A stretch of DNA of 64,000 bases from Brachypterus glaber (GCA_958510825.1 OY294048.1:25369887-25433886), one strand, 5' to 3'; shown: positions 22,877 through 34,615, numbered from the stretch's first letter. A program made the numbers and translations. The notes: a model not told the origin generated them from the letters alone.

Positions 22877-23370
22877 AGGGCCGGATTCAGGGGGGTGCAG
22901 GGGTACAGATTACCCGGGGTCCGGGCTCGAAGGGGGCCCGGCGACAGAAGTTTTTAATAAACAGTTTATTTATTTATACTCCCCCAGATCGATAAGGCGT
23001 CAAAATGAGCAAATAAGTAGATCTCGTTCCAAATGGGCAATAGAAAAAATTTCGCCGCGGCAGCGCTTAAGCCTTTTTGGATTTTTGTAAAAAATAATAG
23101 TGCACTGTTACTAGTGTTTTAAAATTTGTAAAAAAATTCGCCCGCGGTGCTAGGGCTAATTTACCTACGTATTTTTTTAGTTCAAGCTTGCAAAAGCTTA
23201 AAATTTGTAAAAAAATTGCCTGCGGCGCCAGAGCTATCAAAATTGAAGCTTGCTGAACTATGAAAATAAAACAGTCAGAAATTAACATAATTTGGAAAAA
23301 TTTTCGACTGCGGCGCTTAGTTAATGAATGGGGGCGCCGCTTCGGCCCTCAGTGCCTTAGCTGCAGGCCT
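22877..23370. repeat. GC-rich repeat block, possible hAT-type MITE
   Basis: Starts near CAGGGCCGGATTCAGGGGGG and ends near CTTCGGCCCTCAG, loosely inverse to each other. Inside, a motif AAATTTGTAAAAAAATT followed by a GCGGCGCT-like segment recurs about every 100 bp (near 23050, 23130, 23200 and 23300). The CAGGGCCGG start is seen in hAT-type MITEs. I could not fix an 8-bp duplication. Confidence 0.45.
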
Positions 23371-24040
23371 GCATGGGGCAATTATGTTTTGAAAAAAGAC
23401 CAAATACAGAAGAACAAAGAAAAAAAACTGTCATATTATGGGCAATTTAGTCAATTAATTTATTGTTATGTAATTAATTACGTACATTTTGGTTGGAATT
23501 AAAAGTTAAATGATACTAAGAATAATTCTCATAAGTTAAAATATCAAATTGATTGTTATTATTAATATTATTTATTAATACGCGATACGCAAGACGTATT
23601 TATGATATTTGAATTAATTAACTCATCATTGTGTCAAATTCCATACATCTACAAAATATTACGCCTTTCTAGAATATTTTCAGTGTTATTAGAATTGTTT
23701 TGTACAATATTTCAAATAAATCCATGTTAGTCCTTAGGTTTTCCCAAATCACTCCAGTTCTGATGAAAAAAGGTCAAAATTACGCATCTAACTTCAGAGA
23801 ATCATGTGAATATAAATGCCATTTCACAAAATCTATTATTAGCAAATAATTCTAATTCTTTGCGAGTCTTCCACGATTCAAATGGATTCAAATCAAGCAG
23901 CAAGTTAATATGTATCTTCATTGATCCTCTTCCCCACATCGTCTACATAAGAAGCCCCCATTTTTAACACGATAAAGCAATTTAATTTTGTTTAGATGTC
24001 TGAGTCTGTCTGTGTATCTATCTATCTTTTTGTAAAGTAG
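23371..24040. other. AT-rich stretch without recognised features
   Basis: Probably remaining 3' flank of the mariner-like element or older inserted sequence. No coding or terminal repeat structure is visible. Confidence 0.4.
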
Positions 24041-24970
24041 TTAGTCATAGTCGTTTCGTAAATGTTCAAAAGTTCTCCCATCCTCCTGAATACACATAAA
24101 AAGCCTACTTTCAAAATTATGTCTGACTCGTTGAATCATTACCGGTGTTATTTCGTTAAATGCTTCAACGATTCTTTGACGCATATTTTCAGGAGTGGTG
24201 GGAGCTTGTCGGTAAACCCTGTCCTTTACAAATCCCCACAAAAAAAAATCACACGGGGTTAAATCGGGTGATCTTGCTGGCCAGGCAATTTGACCACCAC
24301 GACCTATCCATGTATTATAAGTCTCATCCAAAAAAGTCCTCACCTCATGAAAAAAATGAGCAGGAGCACCATCCTGCATAAAAATTATGTCATTTCGCAA
24401 ATTTAGTGGTACGTCTTCTAAAAGTTCCGGTAATTCATCACGCAAAAAATTTAGGTACATATTCCCATTTAGATGCCCATTAAAAAAGTAAGGTCCAATA
24501 ACCGAATCCCCCAGTACCCCTCCCCAAACATTTAAAGACCAAATCCGCTGGTTGTCAACATGCCTAAAAGTTCATCACAAAATCGAACCCTATTTTCAAA
24601 ATCCCTCCCATGTAACTCTTGATTAAGACATAATTTATACGGATGTAATTTATTTGTAATAACCCTACTAACTGATGTGCGTGATAAATGATGTTCCCTT
24701 GCGATTATCCTTGTAGACGTGTGGGGATCATTGATAACTGCTTCTTGAATTAAAGTTATAGTTTCAGGATCTTTGGTTACTTTTTTTATGTCCCTCACTC
24801 CTCCAGTATCCAAAAATAAATTAACAATTCTTCGTACGCTAAAGTAAGTAATACTATCATCGGGGAACTTTTCTACTATTCTTCTCGTTGTTTCTCTTAA
24901 ATTTCGAGCACATTCTCTATAATTCTCTATAAGTTAAAATAATTTCTTTCTTTATTTCTAAAGTTATCAT
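24041..24970 (-). pseudogene. mariner-family transposase pseudogene (DD40D-type spacing)
   Basis: From an ATG at 24970 (MITLEIKKEII) the N-terminal DNA-binding region is readable over several frames, including the helix-turn-helix block HLSRTSVSRVI. Around 24545 the text jumps from FCDELLGML to the SLNVWGG block. About 55 residues are missing, including the first catalytic Asp. The C-terminal part keeps MQDGAPAHF and SPDLTPCDFFLWG, with 40 residues between the Asp residues. Related to, but clearly distinct from, the transposase at 18190. Dead. Confidence 0.88.
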
Positions 24971-25030
24971 TTTGGCATTCAAAACTTGGTTTTATAAAAA
25001 TCTTGCTTTGTTAATTTTTTGATTATAATG

Positions 25031-25439
25031 TAAAATCAAATTTGACATTTATTGTCATCATATACGACTTATTTAAAAAATTTAATTTCAAGGCATCCTA
25101 CTCTTTTGCCATAGCGGGGTCATTCCATTATGCAATTGCCCTTTTTTAAGGTTTTATAAAATTAAGAATTTAAATCGAAAATTATTGTTTTTAGTGAAAA
25201 AAACTATCATATGATAAAGTAAAAAAGGTAACTTTTTTTAATTTTGGCATTTGAAAGTATTGTTATGCTTTTAAAAGTGCATGTGTGGAGCTCTAGCTCA
25301 AAACCAAAAAAGAGTAGAAAACTTTTGTTTTGGGTCAATTGAAGATAATTAGGTCCATATTGACTGGTAAAAGTTTCATGTTGATATCTTTGTTAATAAC
25401 GCCACAGTGTGACTGATTTGTCTACCGTGGGACACCGTG
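25031..25439. repeat. right TIR of the 5.5-kb mariner-like element
   Basis: Inverse complement of 19928-20330 and ends CTACCGTGGGACACCGTG followed by TA. Confidence 0.85.
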
Positions 25440-25469
25440 TATATATTTAAAAATTTTCAGAAAATTAAA

Positions 25470-26110
25470 CCAGATTTATTAAGAAAACAAAATTAAAAAA
25501 ACCTTTAAACCAAAATAATAATAAAAAAAAATAAAAACAAAGTCAAACAAAAAGTTTAAATTCGAAATAAAAAAAATAAATCGAATAAAAAAAATTAAAT
25601 AAATAACAATAATAAAATTTAATGCTACTTTCGTCAGGCTCATTATCAACGTAGATAATTTCTTCTTCTTTGACGCCTGTTTTGGATTGGGCAACTTTTT
25701 TCTCTTCTAATACTTTTAGCTGAACTCTAAGTTGTAATAAGTCGTCCAATTTTGATTTTTTAGCCACTTTTGGGAATAAAAGTCGACCTGGACTAGTTAA
25801 AGCTTTAGTCACATCGATTTCTTCAAAAGATGTCGCTGCAGGTTCGATTGTCAAATTCTTTATACTCTCAGGAATAGGCTGTTCAGAACTTTCTTCAGAT
25901 TTCACTTTCTGAGTTAAAAACATTAAATTAAAACCGAAATAAAAAAAACTTAACTTAATTAAAATTAAAAACAAAATTAAAAACCAAATTAAAAAAAATA
26001 AAACCGTAATAAAAAAAATCAAAAACAAAATTTAAAACAAAAATAAAAAGTTTTAAACCAAAATAAAAAAAAGAAAATTAAAAAGATTGTTTTAAACAAA
26101 AAAAGTATAT
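25470..26110. repeat. A-rich degenerate low-complexity tract
   Basis: Imperfect AAATTAAAAACAAAATTAAA-type units on both sides of the coding-like block at 25629-25908. The T-rich translation of this tract produces hydrophobic ORFs that I do not accept. Confidence 0.6.
25629..25908 (-). CDS. possible host exon, product unknown
   Basis: A 280-bp block of normal composition within an extremely A-rich tract. On the minus strand it opens after TTTTTAACTCAG, a good acceptor, and stays open for 93 codons. The text is acidic with a lysine-rich centre (SPGRLLFPKVAKKSKLDD) and a predicted helix LLQLRVQLKVLEEKK that could be a coiled coil, then an acidic EEEIIYVDNEPDE end. The best donor is AAA|GTAGCA, which is weak. 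I do not recognise the protein. It could also be a TE-encoded fragment. Confidence 0.35.
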
Positions 26111-26299
26111 ATACATTATGTAAAATTACTTAAAAACTGGAATTTAACTAAAAAAATGAAAATGGATTTTCTTTATTAATTCTTTTTTTAATTTTGAAAA
26201 AAAATCACAAAATTGTTTTTGTTTTTTTTTTTTTCAAATTTGGTTCAAACCCTCTTAACTTTTAAACTTGTAAATATTAACTTAAAACATGGAACACAT

Positions 26300-26420
26300 T
26301 AATAAGTTGTATATTTTTTCTTGCTCTTTAGAACACTGGACGTAATAAAAACACTTTTCTTCCAACGTTTCGGCTTTTATTTTACAGCCATTTTCAAGGA
26401 TTTAAAAAGAATTAAAAATA
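26300..26420 (-). mobile_element. Penelope-like element end remnant
   Basis: On the minus strand the sequence reads TTGAAAATGGCTG..AGCCGAAACGTTGG and then an AT-rich leader. The arrangement TGAARATGGC...GCCGAAACGT is the decayed hammerhead signature common at Penelope-like element ends. No coding part is attached; a gap lies about 200 bases further on. Confidence 0.45.
26362..26397 (-). ncRNA. degenerate hammerhead-like motif
   Basis: Core CUGANGA is altered (UUGAAAA). Stem II TGGCT/AGCC, GAAAC and the palindromic ACGU remain. Probably not active. Confidence 0.35.
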
Positions 26421-26604
26421 TATATGTATAAATAAAAAGCTATGTAAAAATTTTTGAGTGGTCCGTTGTAGGCACGCACGCCTTATAACGCTTTTGACGG
26501 AAAGAAGAGAGCGCAAATGAATCCTCCCCCCTTCGCCGGAGACTTTCATGCCGATAACTATATCTTTCTTATGATATCTGATTTTTGTAACCATTAAAAT
26601 GTGA

Positions 26605-26804
26605 NNNNNNNNNNNNNNNNNNNNNNNNNNNNNNNNNNNNNNNNNNNNNNNNNNNNNNNNNNNNNNNNNNNNNNNNNNNNNNNNNNNNNNNNNNNNNNNN
26701 NNNNNNNNNNNNNNNNNNNNNNNNNNNNNNNNNNNNNNNNNNNNNNNNNNNNNNNNNNNNNNNNNNNNNNNNNNNNNNNNNNNNNNNNNNNNNNNNNNNN
26801 NNNN
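26605..26804. other. assembly gap (200 N)
   Basis: Exactly 200 unknown bases, a conventional gap size, so the true distance is unknown. It removes the 5' part of LINE B. Confidence 0.99.
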
Positions 26805-29376
26805 CACTAGAACTGCTTTTAACCGAACTATCTGATAAGGCAACTTTTAATCTGATATCCGGAGACATAAATTTCAATTTATTAAAGAATAATAATAAAA
26901 CTAAAAACCTCCTTGATACTTTCAAAGCTTTTGGGTACTCACCTTGTTTCAATGAATTTTCTAGGATACAAAATAATAAAAAATCCTTAATTGATAATAT
27001 ATTCTCAAACAGTGAGATAGTATTAAACAATTGTACTTTAGACACCTGAATATCAGACCATAGAGCTCAACTAGCAAATATAAACATTAAAATAAATAAC
27101 CCAAGCAAAAACTTTGTTGAAAAAAGAATTTTCTCAAAGACTAACATAGATGAATTTAAATCATATATATCTAAGGAAACCTGGGAGGACGTTCTCTCAC
27201 AGAACCACCTTGATAAGTCTTTTGACTGTTTTTTTGATACTATAAAACACTATTTTAATATAGCTTTCCCCTTACAAAAAGTCCGCGAAAAAAACGCAAG
27301 TAGTAGGCCACCCTGGCTTACAAATAATCTACTCCAAGAGAGCTTACAAGTAAACGATGCCTCTATTCTTGCAAATTCTTTTCCAGCACTTAAAAATTTA
27401 TACCTTACAAGAAAAGCCACATATGAAAAAAATATTTTAAATGCTAAACTTTCATATCATGACAAAAAAATTAAAGAATCAAAAAACAAGTCAAAAACGG
27501 TTTGGCAACTTATTAATCAAAATACTCAAGGAAAAAAGAAAGGTACCTCTTTTCCTGAAGGTATGCGTCCCGACGCTGATACATTGGCCAACGATTTCAA
27601 TAGTTTTTATATTGACTCAATTGAAGATAAGGTACCCAGCCCAGATGTAAATACGTCAAAAGGATCATCAAATAAGAGCTTAAAAACACTAATTAACTCA
27701 ATATACTTAGAAGAAGTCACTTACACTGAGCTGTATAATATTATTATGTCAGTGACCAAGAAAAAGTCTGCGGGCAATGATGAAATTCCCTGCTTTTTAG
27801 TGGCACACATTGTAGAATACATTATTCCCATCTTAACACATTTAATAAATAAATCCTTCAAAGAAGGATCCTTTCCTTCTCGTCTTAAGGAAGCGGTTAT
27901 CATACCGATTTACAAGAAATCGGAAAAAAGATTGATTGAAAATTACCGTCCAGTGGCGCTACTTTCAGTCTTTTCGAAAATAATAGAAAAATGTTTCTAC
28001 AAAAGGTTAGAAAATTTTCTTTACTCTTATAACATTTTAAATGAAAGACAGTTTGGCTTTACAAAAGGTCGAGCCACTCAGGACGCTATTTTCTCTCTTT
28101 GTGAAACAATTCTAAAAAATTTTGACAAAAAAAAAATTCAATCTGGTCTTTTCTATGATATGACCAGAGCTTTTGACCTTATTAATCATAAAGTTCTTCT
28201 AGACAAACTATGGATTCTAGGGATCAGAGGCAAAGCTTGGGACTGGCTAAAATCATACCTTTCAGGGCGTAGTCAACGGGTACGGGTAACTTTTTCGGGC
28301 CAAACCGTCTTCTACAAGGCTCGTAATGTAAACTACGGTGTCCCCCAAGGGAGTATCCTTGCCCCCCTCCTCTTCATCATTTTTATTAATGACATTATTG
28401 ATCCTAACAATGTAGATTGTCTCACAACTCTATTCGCAGACGACACCTCCAAATTAGTCAGTGCCTCAACAAAGGAGCAACTATCAAAGCTAGCAAACAC
28501 ATGCACTCAGAATATGCAAGAATGGTGCAGTACAAACGGTTTACTTCTTAATACACAAAAAACGGACCTTATTACATTCACCCCCAAAGGTACCAAAATA
28601 AATTCAAGTATTCTGGTTAAAACAAACTCAAAAAGTATTAAGCAAAACACGGATACTAAATTTCTTGGAGTGTGGATTGACAGTCATCTGCAATGGGACA
28701 AACACATTGAAACTTTGGTGAGTACTCTTGCTTCCAAAAATTTTGCTATATTTAAATTGCGCAATTCAGTTAGTTTTGCGTCTTTGAAAATGTTCTACTA
28801 CTCTTGTGTAAATTCCTACCTCTCTTACGGAATCCTCTGTTGGGGAAATGCAACAAAGACCGACAAACTATTTGTCATGCAAAAACGAATAATTCGAACC
28901 ATGCTTAAGCTACCATATCGAACTTCATGTCAACCTTATTTTAAAAAACATAAAATTTTAACAATCGCATGCCTTTTTATTTTAGAATGTGCATGCCACA
29001 TTAAAAAAAACTTACATTTGTACCCCAAAAGCGGTGATCATCATAATCATTTTACAAGGCAAGAAACAAAACTATATATTCCCTTTTCAAGGCTCACCCA
29101 AATTCAGAAAGGCCCGCACATTATGGCACTTAAAATCTACAACCATTTACCTATTGCCATAAAAAAAGCAGGCGGATTCAAACGCTTTCGAACTGATGTT
29201 AAAGAAGTTCTCTGTAAACACGGATTCTATACCGTGGATGATTTTTTTAACACAAATCTGTGATATTTTATTTTAATAATATTGTATTTGTATTTTCTAA
29301 TGACGTGATAGTAATTACTGTATAGTTTACTGTATAGTTTACTTTCTAATAAATGAATTTGAATTTGAATTTGATA
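26805..29376 (+). mobile_element. LINE B (Jockey/CR1-type), nearly intact ORF2
   Basis: Starts in the gap and runs through endonuclease end, RT and C-terminal region to three GAATTT units at 29355-29372, which act as its 3' tail. A palindromic element begins immediately after the tail. Confidence 0.85.
26807..29263 (+). pseudogene. LINE B ORF2, one premature stop
   Basis: A single frame from the gap edge to 29263, broken only by a TGA at 27047-27049. Before it: the endonuclease end with SGDINFN and SLIDNIF. After it: SDHRAQ, then the RT with AVIIPIYKK, YRPVALLSVFSKIIEK, the first catalytic Asp in FYDMTRAFD, GVPQGSILAPLLFIIFINDI, LFADDTS, and FLGVWID. A long C-terminal region follows, with the LPYRTSCQPYFKKHKIL block typical of Jockey/CR1 LINEs. 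The product would nick target DNA and copy its own RNA there. The TGA falls in a conserved spot where Trp would be expected, so it is a recent point change. Confidence 0.88.
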
Positions 29377-30526
29377 TTTCTATGTATTTTTTGACGCTAA
29401 ATCTGAATCCTGAGTCAGAAAAGACCCTAGAAGTCTGGAATTCACCCCCGGACCCAAAACAAAAAATGTCAAATAATAATTTGGGATGCTAAATAAGTGT
29501 TTAAGTTAAAAAAACTTAGTTTCTACTTCTTCTTCTTAGATTATTTGCATTAAAAATAAAAATAAATAAGTTAGGCAAAAATTTATTATATGTTTATAAA
29601 GTGCGTAAAAGGTACTATTATAAACTCTTACTTCACAATGCCAAAAAGCATATATAAGGAGTCAGTAGCCTGCAGAGGAATTTTTAACACCCTCTGGAAG
29701 TTTGTACTAATTTGATTTTACTGTAGATATTTTTATGATAACAGAGGTCAAATTAAGTGATTTATATCAAGAAGAAACTTTGACACGGTTGTTAAACTAG
29801 ATTAACGCTATTAACGTTCAGGGTCGCCGTGTGTGGTTTACTCAATGATAATTAACCGAATGGGCAGTAGTCCAATACGTTAGGCAACATAAATTTAGGT
29901 CTTCAATACAAACCCAAAAAGAAAATTCTCTAAAAATATTATATTTGGATTTTATCACAGAGCCACAAAAACAAGTACAAAATCTTCACACACAACGGGG
30001 TATTATCAATAACTGTCAAATTAAGGAGTAGGTCATAAGTTCCCTAGGAAACTTTAGACCTACTGTACACATAGCTGTTATAAAAATTAAAAAAAAAATA
30101 GTTTTTTACTTAAAAAAAAAAACAAATATTTTACCTTAATGTAATTTAAAATATAATCTAAAATGTCATTTTTACCTAAAATATGCATAATTTTATTTTA
30201 AAACAATTATAATTATATTTTATCTTTTTCTGTAGAACTTCTCTCTTTATCTAATCTAAATAGGCGGCAGTCCATTATCCTAAGCCGAAACAGAACCCAA
30301 AATTTATACAGGGATCTCAGAAAGCAGGTCAAATCTAACAAATTTAAAATAGCCATACCTCTTTTTTTTAATGGCACCCTATATATTTTTTTGATTTAGT
30401 TAAATAGAGAATTAAATTTGTTAAAAAAAAAAATGGAATACCCTATAACTAACATTAACCCTTTACTAGCTATTTGAAAATTATTGTAAAATAGCCGTAT
30501 TTCTGTTAAAATTTATTATAATTGTT

Positions 30527-30601
30527 AACACGTTCGCTGGCAGTCGATACCTTGCGCCTGCGCAAGGTATCGACTGCAGCCCCTATCGGAGCCAACGTGT
30601 T
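30527..30601. repeat. perfect 16-bp hairpin within a larger hairpin
   Basis: CAGTCGATACCTTGCG at 30541-30556 faces its exact inverse at 30561-30576 across CCTG. Outside, AACACGTT (30527) pairs with AACGTGTT (30594). Confidence 0.85.
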
Positions 30602-30773
30602 TCATATTAAACTTAGCCAGTATTGTCGGGTTTGTAGTTAAGTAAACATCGCTTAACTTGGACTTTTGGACTAAAGGTATGTTAAACACAAAAGTACACG
30701 AGGTTCCTATTTTTCTTTTTTTTTAAGATTCTGTGGCCATCTAAATAATTTTAAAAAAAGTGGTGGCAGCGAA

Positions 30774-30808
30774 TGTTTGTTAATCAAGGCCTACTTGATT
30801 AACAAACA
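30774..30808. repeat. perfect 15-bp hairpin
   Basis: TGTTTGTTAATCAAG, loop GCCTA, then the exact inverse complement. Confidence 0.9.
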
Positions 30809-31559
30809 CTTACGTATTCCATATTTATTTTAAAGCAAATTTAATTCTCTATTTAACTAAATCAAAAAATATATAGGGTGCCATTAAAAATAAAGAACTA
30901 TAGCTATTTTAAATTTGTTAGATTTGACCTGCTTTCTGAGACCCCTGTATAAATTTTGAGTTCTGTTTCGGCTTAGGGTAATTCGGTTAATTATCATTGA
31001 GTAAACCACACACACCGATCCTGACTCCTTATACGCTTTTTGGAATTGTGAAGTAAGAGTTTATAATAGTACCTTTTACGCACTTTATAAACATATAATA
31101 TTTTTTGCCTAACTTTAGCCTAAGTTTAGTTTTATTTTTAATGCAAATAAAGAAAAATGTAGCTCTATTTTTGTATATTTTCAAATTATTGTAGAAACTA
31201 ATTTTTTTTAACTTAAAAACTCATTTGGCAGCACAAATTATTATTTGATGTATCATATGACATTTTTTGTTTTGGGTTCGGGGGGTGAATTCCAGACGTC
31301 TAGGGTCTTTTCTGACTCAGGATTTAGATTTAGCGTCGAAAAATACGTAGAAACATCATGTTCTGTCTCACGGATCTTTTTTTTGTGGGTCGGTGTTATG
31401 TGTATCTCGTTTTTATAGGATAAAAATGAAAACAAAAATATCTGAAACGCAAAAGCGTTTGAAAACTTTTATATTTTAGACGAACAGAATAGTGGAAATG
31501 GACTACACACTTTTTGTCACACTTCCTTTGCATTTCCTCACCTCTAGCAACTCCAGAAC

Positions 31560-32107
31560 ACTTCTGTGCATTCGTATGTATTATTAAACACGTTTGCGCA
31601 TAAATATGTTTCACCAATCTTTACTGCGCAAGATATATTTGTATATCTTTGCCAGAACATTTCTGAATATTCGTATGTATTATTAAACACTTTTGCGCAT
31701 AAATATGTTCCACCAATCCCTTCTGCGCATGATATATTTGTATATCTTTGGCAAAGCACTTTTGCGTATTCGTATGTATTATTTGCGCATAAATATGTTT
31801 CACCAATCTTTACTGCACATGATATATTTCTATATCTTTACCAGAACACTTTTGCGTATTTGTACGTATTATTAAACACGTTTGCGCATAAACATGTTCC
31901 ACCAATCTTTACTGAGCATGATATATTTGTATATCTTTGCCAGAACACTTTTACGTATTCGTATGTATTATTAAACACTTTTGCGCATAAATATGTTCCA
32001 CCAATCCTTACTGCGCATGAAATATTTGTATATGTTTGCCAGAACACTTTTAAACATTCGTATATATTAATAAACTCTTCTGCGCATACTTACGTTTGTC
32101 TAAGCAG
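31560..32107. repeat. 99-bp tandem array, run 1 (about 5.5 units)
   Basis: Units include TTCGTATGTATTATTAAACA, TTGCGCATAAATATGTT, CACCAATC and CTGCGCATGATATATTTGTA. One unit lacks 17 bases. Long frames on both strands arise because 99 is divisible by three, and they are not genes. Confidence 0.9.
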
Positions 32108-32490
32108 TACTGCGCATCATAACTGGTGACCGACAATTATTAAAATTTGCAAAATACAAGGCTTTGCCTATAAACTAATAAAAAGACTTCACAGTGGCGT
32201 GTATTTTGTTATTTTGCTAATATCTCCAGAAGTATTGGTGCTACGAAAAAAATGGTTTTTACCTTTTTTATGATAAATTTTATTACCTTTCTATACATGC
32301 CAAAATTATAATTGAACGATAAAAAATTAAAAAAAAAAATACCAAAAATTAACTTTTTTTGGCCCCTTTGACCCCCTTCTCCCCTACCCACATACCTCAA
32401 TTTCAATCCCCGCCGAGATATTAACTACGCAAATATACCCTCCAAATTTCAAATCGCTACGATTTGTCTTTCTCGAGTTATCGTGTTCAC

Positions 32491-32518
32491 AGACCGACAG
32501 ACAGACAGACAGACATAC
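32491..32518. repeat. (GACA)n microsatellite, composite copy 1
   Basis: GACCGACAGACAGACAGACA and one more unit, just after TCGAGTTATCGTGTTCACA. Confidence 0.9.
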
Positions 32519-32773
32519 ATTTTTTTAACATGGTCTCAAAAGTCTTAAAAACTTCGAAAACGTCGAGAAATGTGAAAAAATCGGAAAAAAAAATTTGAAA
32601 AAAAAAATGTGTATTTCAATACTTTTAATTTTAGAATTCTAAAATATAAAAGTAAAATATCTGAAACGCAAAAGCGTTTGAAAACTTTTATATTTTAGAC
32701 GAACAGAATAGTGGAAATGGACTACACACTTTTTGTCACACTTTCTTTGCCTTTCCTCACCTCTAGCAACTCC

Positions 32774-33530
32774 AGAACACTTCTGTGCCTTCGTATGTAT
32801 TATTAAACACGTTTGCGCATAAATATGTTTTACCAATCTTTGCTGCGCATGACATATTTGTATATCTTTGCCAGAACATTTCTGAATATTCGTATGTATT
32901 ATTAAACACTTTTGAGCATAAATATGTTTTACCAATCCCTACTGCGCATGATATATTTGTATATCTTTGGCAAAGCACTTTTGCGTATTCGTATGTATTA
33001 TTAAACACGTTTGCGCATAAGTATGTTCCACCAATCTTTACTGCGCATGATATATATGTATATCTTTGCCAGAACATTTCTGAATATTCGTATGTATTAT
33101 TAAACACTTTTGCGCATAAATATGTTCCACCAATTCCTACTGTGCATGATATATTTGTATATCTTTGCCAGAACACTTTTGCTTATTCGTATGTATTATT
33201 AATCACGTTTGATCATAAACATGTTCCACCAATCTTTACTGCGCATGTTATATTTGTATATTTTTGCCAGAACACTTTCGCGTATTCGTATGTATTATTA
33301 AACACTTTTGCGAATAAATATGTTTCACCAATCCTTACTAAATGTTATCGTTTAAATTAAGGGGTTTGGGCATAAATATGTTTCATCAATCTTTACTGCG
33401 CATGATATATTTGTATATCTTTGCCAGAACATTTCTGAATATTCGTATGTATTATTAAACACTTTTGCTCACAAATATGTTTCACCAATCCCTACTGCGC
33501 GCGATATATTTGTATATCAATTTATATATA
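32774..33530. repeat. 99-bp tandem array, run 2 (about 7.5 units)
   Basis: Six units to about 33340, a short break with unrelated bases near 33345-33368, then about 1.7 further units ending at GTATATC (33521). Confidence 0.88.
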
Positions 33531-33625
33531 TTAAGAATTTAAATAACAAAATTTACTGTTAACGATATAAAAATATTGGAAAATGGATTGCCAGAATAAA
33601 ATATAAGGAAGGAGCTAGATATAAA

Positions 33626-34206
33626 AATGCGCATGATATATTTGTATATCTTTGGCAAAACACTTTTACGTATTCGTATGTATTATTAAACACGTTTGCG
33701 CATATATTCCACCAATCTTTACTGCACATGATGTATTTGTATATCTTTGCCAGAACACTTTTACATATTCGTATGTATTATTAAACACTTTTGCGCATAG
33801 ATATGTTTTACCGATCCCTACTGCGCATGATATATTTGTATATCTTTGGCAAAGCACTTTTGCGTATTCGTATGTATTATTTGCGCATAAATATGTTTCA
33901 CCAATCTTTACTGCACATGATATATTTCTATATCTTTGCCACAACACTTTTGCGTATTTGTACGTATTATTAAACACGTTTGCGCATAAACATGTTCCAC
34001 CAATCTTTACTGATCATGATATATTTGTATATCTTTGCCAGAACACTTTTACGTATTCGTATGTATTATTAAACACTTTTGCGCATAAATATGTTCCACC
34101 AATCCTTACTGCGCATGAAATATTTGTATATGTTTGCCAGAACACTTTTAAACATTCGTATATATTAATAAACTCTTCTGCGCATACTTACGTTTGTCTA
34201 AGCAGT
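33626..34206. repeat. 99-bp tandem array, run 3 (about 6 units)
   Basis: Opens with GCGCATGATATATTTGTATA after a non-repeat patch. Its last four units match those of run 1 almost base for base, including the shortened unit, so the two runs share a recent origin. Confidence 0.88.
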
Positions 34207-34587
34207 ACTGCGCATCATAACTGGTGACCGACAATTATTAAAATTTGCAAAATATAAGGCTTTGCCTATAAACTAATAAAAAGACTTCACAGTGGCGTGT
34301 ATTTTGTTATTTTGCTAATATCTCCAGAAGTATTGGTGCTACGAAAAAAATGGTTTTTACCTTTTTTATGATAAATTTTATTACCTTTCTATACATGCCA
34401 AAATTATAATTGAACGATAAAAAATTTAAAAAAAAAATAGTAAAAATTAACTTTTTTTGGCCCCTTTGACCCCCTTCTCCCCTACCCACATACCCCAATT
34501 TCAATCCCCGCCGAGATATTCACTACGCAAATATACCCTCCAAATTTCAAATCGCTACGATTTGTCTTTCTCGAGTTATCGTGTTCA

Positions 34588-34615
34588 CAGACCGACAGAC
34601 AGATAGACAGACATA
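34588..34615. repeat. (GACA)n microsatellite, composite copy 2
   Basis: Same position in the composite as the first copy, with one GATA variant. Confidence 0.9.

Larger units (their letters stand above)
19928..25439 (-). mobile_element. mariner-like element carrying a nested transposon
   Basis: Ends CACGGTGTCCCACGGTAGAC and its inverse complement, flanked by TA. TIRs are about 405 bp (19928-20330 and 25031-25439). The transposase pseudogene is on the minus strand (24041-24970). A palindromic 2.2-kb transposon (20596-22788) and a GC-rich repeat block (22877-23370) occupy the interior. Its own transposase is deleted for the first catalytic Asp, so it is inactive. Confidence 0.85.
29373..31357. 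mobile_element. palindromic TIR element with internal insertions
   Basis: Outer arms pair GAT(A/G)TTTCTAYGTATTTTT and a long segment with CTGAGTCAGAAAAGACCCTA (left 29402, right about 31303). Inner arms pair CTAAGCCGAAACAGAAC (about 30280) with GTTCTGTTTCGGCTTAG (about 30961). The left arm has two extra blocks (about 29668-29818 and 29862-30279) absent from the right. The spacer contains two strong hairpins. No coding frame and no certain target duplication. Confidence 0.7.

Noticed and set aside
25543..26028. 161-residue ORF as one protein
   Set aside because: Its two ends are translated A/T-rich repeat. Only the central block (25629-25908) has coding character, and I list that alone.
26412..27045. 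Frames running through the N block
   Set aside because: They are made of unknown bases plus short flanks, so they are artefacts of the gap.
30520..30610. piggyBac MITE starting TTAACACGTT
   Set aside because: The right flank lacks TTAA, so only the hairpin is reported.
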